A stretch of 10,269 bases of DNA. It comes from Bacteroidia bacterium (GTDB lineage: Bacteria > Bacteroidota > Bacteroidia > Flavobacteriales > Flavobacteriaceae). Under the pieces are notes generated by a model. It searched no databases. It was given only the letters and a program-made list of their open reading frames with translations, and was not told the DNA's origin. Of this stretch, positions 6,572-10,269 are shown one piece after another. The stretch's first letter is position 1; each line of letters begins with the position of its first letter. The position numbers and the translations under genes are program-made. The stretch spans positions 1 to 10,269 of the forward strand of contig JAHHLF010000368.1 of the NCBI GenBank assembly GCA_018679315.1, read 5' to 3'.

Positions 6572-7153
6572 ATGATCACCAATACTACCCAGCGATTTTG
6601 GGGAGCTTTACTATCTTTCTCTGCCTTGTTATGGCGGGACAGACGAACGAGAAGTTGGCTCATAGGCCCTTTGATCCTTTTGGTTGCTGGCTTTTTCATT
6701 CCTCAAAAGATGATCATACCGGTTAAGGGAGCAAGTACAATAAATTGGGATATTAAGTCATTTTGGGCATATCCCTGGGGAAGTTCAATTACGCATAAGG
6801 GAATCGATATATTTGATGAAAGGGGGACAGATGTGATCTCCGCTACTCATGGAGTAGTCGTATACACCCATGAAGGTGGGAAAGGGGGAAAGTCGGTTAT
6901 GATCCTGGGGCCAAAATGGCGATTCCATTATTATGCACACCTCGATAGTTATGATGCCGTGGCCTTTCAGCCAGTGCGAAGAGGCACCGTTATTGGCACT
7001 GTGGGCGATACCGGAAATGCCACTGGAAAGCCGCCACATTTGCACTATGCGATCACTTCCCCTTTTCCGTATTTCTGGCTTTTTGACTCAGAAGCCGTAC
7101 ATGGATGGAAGAAAATGTTCCACTTAAATCCTGATACCTGGCTTCGCCCTTAA
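6572..7153 (+). CDS. Membrane-anchored M23 (LytM-type) metallopeptidase
   Basis: This 193-residue protein has a basic N-terminal segment (WRDRRTRSW, 21-29), one hydrophobic helix (about 30-45, LIGPLILLVAGFFIP) and then an M23 domain. There is no cleavage site or lipobox, so it is probably anchored in the inner membrane with the domain in the periplasm. Zinc-site residues are present: H75 and D79 in HKGID, H158 in HLH (156-158), with the catalytic-type His123 in YYAHLD and the GDTGNATGKPPHLHYAI core. All needed residues are there, so an active peptidoglycan endopeptidase is likely, though some M23 proteins only regulate other hydrolases. There are no LysM, SH3 or coiled-coil regions. Start 6572 is three bases after the ligA stop; it is the last gene of this cluster. 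The cross-bridge cut cannot be read from sequence. Confidence 0.88.
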   Translation: MITNTTQRFWGALLSFSALLWRDRRTRSWLIGPLILLVAGFFIPQKMIIPVKGASTINWDIKSFWAYPWGSSITHKGIDIFDERGTDVISATHGVVVYTHEGGKGGKSVMILGPKWRFHYYAHLDSYDAVAFQPVRRGTVIGTVGDTGNATGKPPHLHYAITSPFPYFWLFDSEAVHGWKKMFHLNPDTWLRP

Positions 7154-7194
7154 GTCAATGAAAGCCGGAACAAAGAATTTGCCCGTATATTAAT

Positions 7195-7202
7195 TACATT
7201 TG
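7195..7202 (+). promoter_or_regulatory. Bacteroidota-type -7 element for the 7220-dapA operon
   Basis: TACATTTG matches TAnnTTTG perfectly in the 66-base gap after the M23 gene, 17 bases before the ATG at 7220. The closest TTG (7179-7181) is 13 bases upstream, shorter than the usual 17-23 spacer, so the -33 element is doubtful. A short leader with AAGG at 7207-7210, nine bases before the ATG, could bind the ribosome. Confidence 0.5.
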
Positions 7203-7219
7203 TAGTAAGGTAGAAATGG

Positions 7220-7756
7220 ATGATAAAAGGGATCAAAGACAGGTTTAAAGTAAAGTCGGGCTTAAAATACCTTAAGGCCGAGCTTGAAAATCCACCCGCA
7301 ACGGTATCAAGACCCAAGGGGTTACGATCCATAGGTGTTATAGTGGATATGGATAACTTTGATAGATCCGAAGAATTTTACGATCTCATTACCGACTTCA
7401 ACTTAAGACCTAATGGGGTCAAGATCATAGGGTATAAAGCCTATTACGATACAAATTCACCTTATGCCATTCCTGTTTTCTCAGACAAGGATCTCGGGTG
7501 GAATGGGGACATTGAGAATAGTTATGCCTTAGAATTTTTGAGCAGGGAATACGATTTGCTCATTAATTACTACACTAAGGAAAATCTCATGTTGCAACTA
7601 ATGACCATTAAGACCAAAGCACGATTAAAAGTTGGTTTTTCCGAAGTGGATTCGATCTTTAATGATCTGATACTAAGTTCTCCATTATTAGATTTTGACA
7701 CCTTCAGGACCGAGATTCAGAAGTATTTGCAGGTAATGGACGAATTAATACTATGA
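7220..7756 (+). CDS. Uncharacterised Bacteroidota protein (DUF6913-like), coupled to dapA
   Basis: This 178-residue soluble protein has no signal peptide, membrane helix or cysteine motif. The N-terminus is basic (KGIKDRFKVKSGLKYLK). A hydrophobic strand ends in an acidic turn (SIGVIVDMDNFDRSEEF, 37-53), a second short strand is VKIIGYK (67-73), then comes FSDKDLGWNGDI (87-98) and a helix-strand stretch LLINYYTKENLMLQLMTIKT (113-132) leading into ARLKVGF. The alternating strands and helices suggest a small alpha/beta fold. I recall proteins like this next to dapA in Flavobacteriaceae, annotated DUF6913, but no function is established to my knowledge. The ATG at 7216 is out of frame and stops after ten codons, so 7220 is the start. 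The stop overlaps the dapA start (ATGA), which implies translational coupling and perhaps a role linked to lysine/diaminopimelate synthesis. Confidence 0.75.
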   Translation: MIKGIKDRFKVKSGLKYLKAELENPPATVSRPKGLRSIGVIVDMDNFDRSEEFYDLITDFNLRPNGVKIIGYKAYYDTNSPYAIPVFSDKDLGWNGDIENSYALEFLSREYDLLINYYTKENLMLQLMTIKTKARLKVGFSEVDSIFNDLILSSPLLDFDTFRTEIQKYLQVMDELIL

Positions 7757-8643
7757 CAGATCTTGAAGGATTAGGCGTCGCTTTAGCCACTCCGTTTACT
7801 GCAACTGGTGAACCGGATCTTGCAGCTCTTACCCGTCTTGTAGCATATTGTATTGATGGCGGCGTTGATTATTTAGTTGTTTTGGGTACGACCGGAGAAT
7901 CAGCTACGCTGGATAAGGCCGAGAAAGCACAAGTGATCAACGCGGTTATTGACGCCAATAAAGGGCGATTACCTTTAGTCCTTGGTATTGGAGGGAACAA
8001 TACAAAGGCGGTTGCACAAGAGATCCAGGATACAGATTTGCAGGATTTTGACGCGATTCTGACAGTCTCACCTTATTACAACAAACCCACACAGGATGGG
8101 ATCTTTAAACATTACCAGGCGTTGGCAAAAGTAGCGACCAAACCTATTGTGATATATAATGTCCCCTCCAGGACGGGTAGTAATGTGCTGCCTGAAACGA
8201 TACTTAAACTGGCATTCTCATGTCCGAATATTTGCGGGGTAAAAGAAGCATCCGGAGATCTGGATCAGATCAAAGATATCCTTGATGGAAAACCTTCCGG
8301 CTTTGCCGTTATTTCCGGTGACGATGCTACGGCATTGGATACCGTCTTACTTGGCGGACAAGGTGTTATCTCAGTTTTGGGGCAAGGATTACCTGAATTA
8401 TTTGGCGAGATGATCCGATCAGGATCTGGTGGAGAAGTTCAAAAAGCAAGAGTGCTGGAAACATCTCTAAAAGAAGGAATGGACTTGATTTTTAAGGAAG
8501 GGAACCCTTCCGGGATCAAGGCATTACTCCACCGATTGGAGATTTGTTCTCCGGAAGTTCGCTTACCCCTGGTAAAGGCTACAGTTGGTCTGCAATCACA
8601 GATCAATCAGTATGTAGACCAGCTTATTCCATCTAAATCATAG
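7753..8643 (+). CDS. dapA: 4-hydroxy-tetrahydrodipicolinate synthase DapA
   Basis: DapA condenses pyruvate with aspartate semialdehyde, the first committed step to diaminopimelate (peptidoglycan) and lysine. The 296-residue product is full length for this TIM-barrel aldolase. Visible active-site residues are Thr46-Thr47 in LGTTGESATL, Tyr108/Tyr109 in VSPYYNKP, Tyr135 and Arg140 in IYNVPSRTG, and the Schiff-base Lys164 in GVKEASGD. The strand ISGDDATALD (188-197) and the loop GGQGVISV (201-208) are also typical. Its ATG overlaps the stop of the preceding unknown gene by four bases, so its expression probably depends on the same promoter at 7195. A 110-base gap to bamD contains a separate promoter, so dapA is likely the last gene of its transcript. 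I see no clear terminator after it. Confidence 0.96.
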   Translation: MTDLEGLGVALATPFTATGEPDLAALTRLVAYCIDGGVDYLVVLGTTGESATLDKAEKAQVINAVIDANKGRLPLVLGIGGNNTKAVAQEIQDTDLQDFDAILTVSPYYNKPTQDGIFKHYQALAKVATKPIVIYNVPSRTGSNVLPETILKLAFSCPNICGVKEASGDLDQIKDILDGKPSGFAVISGDDATALDTVLLGGQGVISVLGQGLPELFGEMIRSGSGGEVQKARVLETSLKEGMDLIFKEGNPSGIKALLHRLEICSPEVRLPLVKATVGLQSQINQYVDQLIPSKS

Positions 8644-8719
8644 ACATCAGCTGTTAAATCTTCGTGAAATGAACCCAGATTAAGGGAATGCCTATGTATT
8701 TTCGAATTGTAAATTTTGT

Positions 8720-8749
8720 TTTGAATTCCGTTCAGAATGCCTAATTTTG
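8720..8749 (+). promoter_or_regulatory. Bacteroidota-type promoter for bamD operon
   Basis: TTTG (8720-8723), an 18-base spacer and TAATTTTG (8742-8749) match both elements of the Bacteroidota promoter (-33 TTTG, -7 TAnnTTTG) with spacing inside the usual 17-23 range. It is the best promoter in the window. The -7 box ends only four bases before the bamD ATG, so the transcript would start at or next to the start codon. Confidence 0.7.
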
Positions 8750-8753
8750 CAAA

Positions 8754-9572
8754 ATGTTTAAAAAACTGGGGTACGTCCTTCTCCTTTTAATTCCTGTCCT
8801 TTTCCTTTCCTCATGTAATGAGTACCAAAAAGCACTCAAGAATGAAGATGCTAAGGAAAAATACGACATGGCCGAGAAATACTACAATGAGGGCGACTTT
8901 AAACGTGCAAATCGTCTATTCCAGCAAATAGCTCCCAAGTATGTAGGTAAACCGCAGGGTGAACGTGTGATGTTCTTCCTGGCCGATTCCTATTTCGAGA
9001 TTAAAGATTATAATTTCGCCGGCTATCAGTTTGAGCGATTTATTAAGTCTTATCCAAAAAGTGATAAGGCAGATGAAGCGGCTTTTTTGGGTGCAAAAAG
9101 TTACTATTTTTTGTCACCGCGCTATTCTTTAGACCAAACGGATACAGAAAAGGCCCTTACAAAGTTGCAGGGGTTTATTAATGCCTACCCGGAATCAGAA
9201 TTCCTTGACGAGGCAAATGCCATGGCTCGGGAATTGACGACCAAAAAGGAGAAGAAGTCTTTCGAGATCGCAAAACAGTATACCAAACTTGGTAAATCCT
9301 ATATTCTGGAGTACAACATTTCTGCTATAGCAGCAGTCGACAATTTCATTTCAGATCATCCGGGTTCAAGATACAGGGAAGATGCCCTTTTTCTTAAAAT
9401 CGAAGCCGCGACGAACCTGGCAATGAACTCTACAGAATTAAGGAAAAAAGAACGACTGGAAAATGCGAAAGAGGCGTATGATGCCCTTTTCCGTTACTAT
9501 CCTGAATCTAAATATGAAAAGGAGGCCGGAAATCTCCTGAACAAAGTAAATAAAGAACTCGCATCTTTGTGA
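8754..9572 (+). CDS. bamD: Outer membrane assembly lipoprotein BamD
   Basis: BamD is the essential lipoprotein partner of BamA in the machine that inserts beta-barrel proteins into the outer membrane. The 272-residue protein has a lipoprotein signal peptide: KK at 3-4, hydrophobic core to residue 18, lipobox LSSC with lipidated Cys21. Asn22 after the cysteine fits outer-membrane sorting. The mature part is tetratricopeptide-like helices, for example YDMAEKYYNEGDFKRANRLF (37-56), FFLADSYFEIKDYNFAGYQF (74-93, followed by ERFIKSYP), the segment 130-165 with LQGFINAYPESEFLDEAN, and EAYDALFRYYPESKYEKEA (240-258). The repeated (Y/H)P-x-S motif marks the repeats. The start is fixed because TAA lies in frame four codons upstream and a later ATG would remove the signal peptide. 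The omega-like gene and coaBC follow on the same strand. Confidence 0.93.
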   Translation: MFKKLGYVLLLLIPVLFLSSCNEYQKALKNEDAKEKYDMAEKYYNEGDFKRANRLFQQIAPKYVGKPQGERVMFFLADSYFEIKDYNFAGYQFERFIKSYPKSDKADEAAFLGAKSYYFLSPRYSLDQTDTEKALTKLQGFINAYPESEFLDEANAMARELTTKKEKKSFEIAKQYTKLGKSYILEYNISAIAAVDNFISDHPGSRYREDALFLKIEAATNLAMNSTELRKKERLENAKEAYDALFRYYPESKYEKEAGNLLNKVNKELASL

Positions 9573-9591
9573 TGTATTAAACATAAGAGGA

Positions 9592-9921
9592 ATGAACGAT
9601 CTTAAAAATTCGAAAGCTCCCGTCACTACGGTTACGATTAATCGTGATAATTTTGACGACAAGACTGAGAATCTGTATGAAGCTATATCTATAGCGGCCA
9701 AAAGGGCTATACAGATAAATTCAGAGATCAAAAAGGAGTTATTAGAGAAATTAGAGGAATTTGCGACGTATAGCGATAGCCTCGAAGAAGTCTTTGAGAA
9801 CAAAGAGCAGATAGAAGTATCTAAATTTTATGAGAAACTTCCCAAACCACATGCCTTGGCCATTCAGGAATGGTTAGAGGATAAGATCTATTACAGAAAC
9901 ACCGAGAAAGACGAGGAATAA
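9592..9921 (+). CDS. rpoZ: RNA polymerase omega-subunit family protein
   Basis: This 109-residue protein matches the form annotated as RNA polymerase omega in Bacteroidota. Omega helps fold and assemble beta' into the core enzyme. The segment NLYEAISIAAKRAIQIN (27-43) carries the diagnostic A-x-x-AAKRAxQI helix of the omega/Rpb6 fold. The rest is helical and charged (EIKKELLEKLEEFA, 45-58), followed by the conserved C-terminal block FYEKLPKPHALAIQEWLEDK (79-98), which is specific to the Bacteroidota form and extends it beyond classical omega. AAGAGG (9585-9590) sits almost directly against the ATG, too close for a standard ribosome binding site. It lies 19 bases after bamD and one base before coaBC, an arrangement I recall as common in this phylum. 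The family call is good; the symbol is assigned by that family. Confidence 0.82.
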   Translation: MNDLKNSKAPVTTVTINRDNFDDKTENLYEAISIAAKRAIQINSEIKKELLEKLEEFATYSDSLEEVFENKEQIEVSKFYEKLPKPHALAIQEWLEDKIYYRNTEKDEE

Positions 9922-9922
9922 G

Positions 9923-10269
9923 ATGTTGCAGGGCAAAAATATCCTGTTAGGAATTACAGGGGGTATTGCCGCTTACAAGACAACATTCCTGGTCAGGTTA
10001 CTGATTAAAACCGGCGCTAACGTTAAGGTGATCCTTACCGAAAGTGCCGGTTCTTTTGTTTCCTCACTTACCCTGGCCACCCTTTCCAAAAACCCGGTGA
10101 TCTCCTCTTTCGTAAAAGAGGAAAATAATACAACAGATTGGAATAATCATGTAGAATTAGGTCTTTGGGCCGACCTGATGATCATTGCTCCAGCTACGGC
10201 TAATACGCTTTCAAAAATGGCCAATGGCACTTGTGATAATTTTCTACTTGCCACATATCTGTCTGCGAA
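9923..10269 (+). CDS. coaBC: Bifunctional phosphopantothenoylcysteine synthase/decarboxylase CoaBC, N-terminal part
   Basis: The frame from ATG 9923 runs open to the window edge (115 codons plus two bases) and is the start of the flavoprotein CoaC domain, which decarboxylates 4'-phosphopantothenoylcysteine in coenzyme A synthesis. It shows the FMN-binding start KNILLGITGGIAAYK (5-19), the catalytic His76 in NNHVELG and the loop IIAPATANTLSKMANG (87-102), a PATANT version of the PASANT motif. The Cys of the decarboxylase lid and the CoaB synthase domain would lie past the edge, so bifunctionality is assumed from the usual bacterial arrangement. It starts one base after the omega-like gene stop and is probably on the bamD transcript. 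Confidence 0.92.
   Translation, partial: MLQGKNILLGITGGIAAYKTTFLVRLLIKTGANVKVILTESAGSFVSSLTLATLSKNPVISSFVKEENNTTDWNNHVELGLWADLMIIAPATANTLSKMANGTCDNFLLATYLSA

Noticed and set aside
7216..7248. ATG at 7216 as start of the gene before dapA
   Set aside because: It is in another frame and reaches a stop after ten codons; the ATG at 7220 opens the long frame that couples to dapA.
9438..9803. 121-codon minus-strand frame across the bamD end and omega gene
   Set aside because: It is antisense to two well-supported genes, spans their junction, and its composition (rich in Phe, Ser, Arg) is typical of a shadow frame.

Overview
The window is a compact housekeeping stretch from a member of the Bacteroidota, most likely Flavobacteriaceae. 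Four things point there: the protein sequences read like flavobacterial versions of their families; the promoters match the Bacteroidota -7 consensus TAnnTTTG rather than a sigma70 -10 box; Shine-Dalgarno sequences are sparse; and the gene order bamD - omega-like - coaBC is, as I recall, typical of that phylum. The genus cannot be fixed from this sequence. There are no tRNAs, rRNAs, insertion sequences, CRISPR arrays or phage genes.

Layout. The first 86 bases are the 5' end of dnaA on the minus strand, cut by the window edge. A 205-base intergenic region follows, with an AT-rich inverted repeat flanked by an A10 and a T10 run. Reading away from it is a YbgC-type hotdog acyl-CoA thioesterase (292-699). 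This meets, stop codon against stop codon, a minus-strand operon read ribD (3201-2149), HAD phosphatase (2159-1557), EamA/DMT transporter (1556-696).

Divergent from ribD is a tight plus-strand operon: GNAT acetyltransferase, prmC (true start 3718), ligA and a membrane-anchored M23 metallopeptidase, ending at 7153, with gaps of only 1-3 bases. A new promoter then serves a Bacteroidota protein of unknown function that overlaps dapA by four bases. The last block is bamD (lipoprotein of the outer-membrane assembly machine), an omega-like RNA polymerase subunit and the 5' part of coaBC, cut by the right edge.

How the genes fit together. Most products are core functions: replication initiation and ligation (DnaA, LigA), riboflavin synthesis (RibD and possibly its partner phosphatase), translation termination (PrmC), lysine/peptidoglycan precursor synthesis (DapA), envelope assembly (BamD, M23 peptidase), transcription (omega) and coenzyme A synthesis (CoaBC). 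I see no exotic new system. The points worth a second look are the HAD phosphatase overlapping ribD, which could fill the dephosphorylation step of riboflavin synthesis; the unknown gene translationally coupled to dapA; two promoters placed so close to their start codons that the mRNAs may be leaderless; and the symmetric AT-rich hairpin between dnaA and its divergent neighbour.
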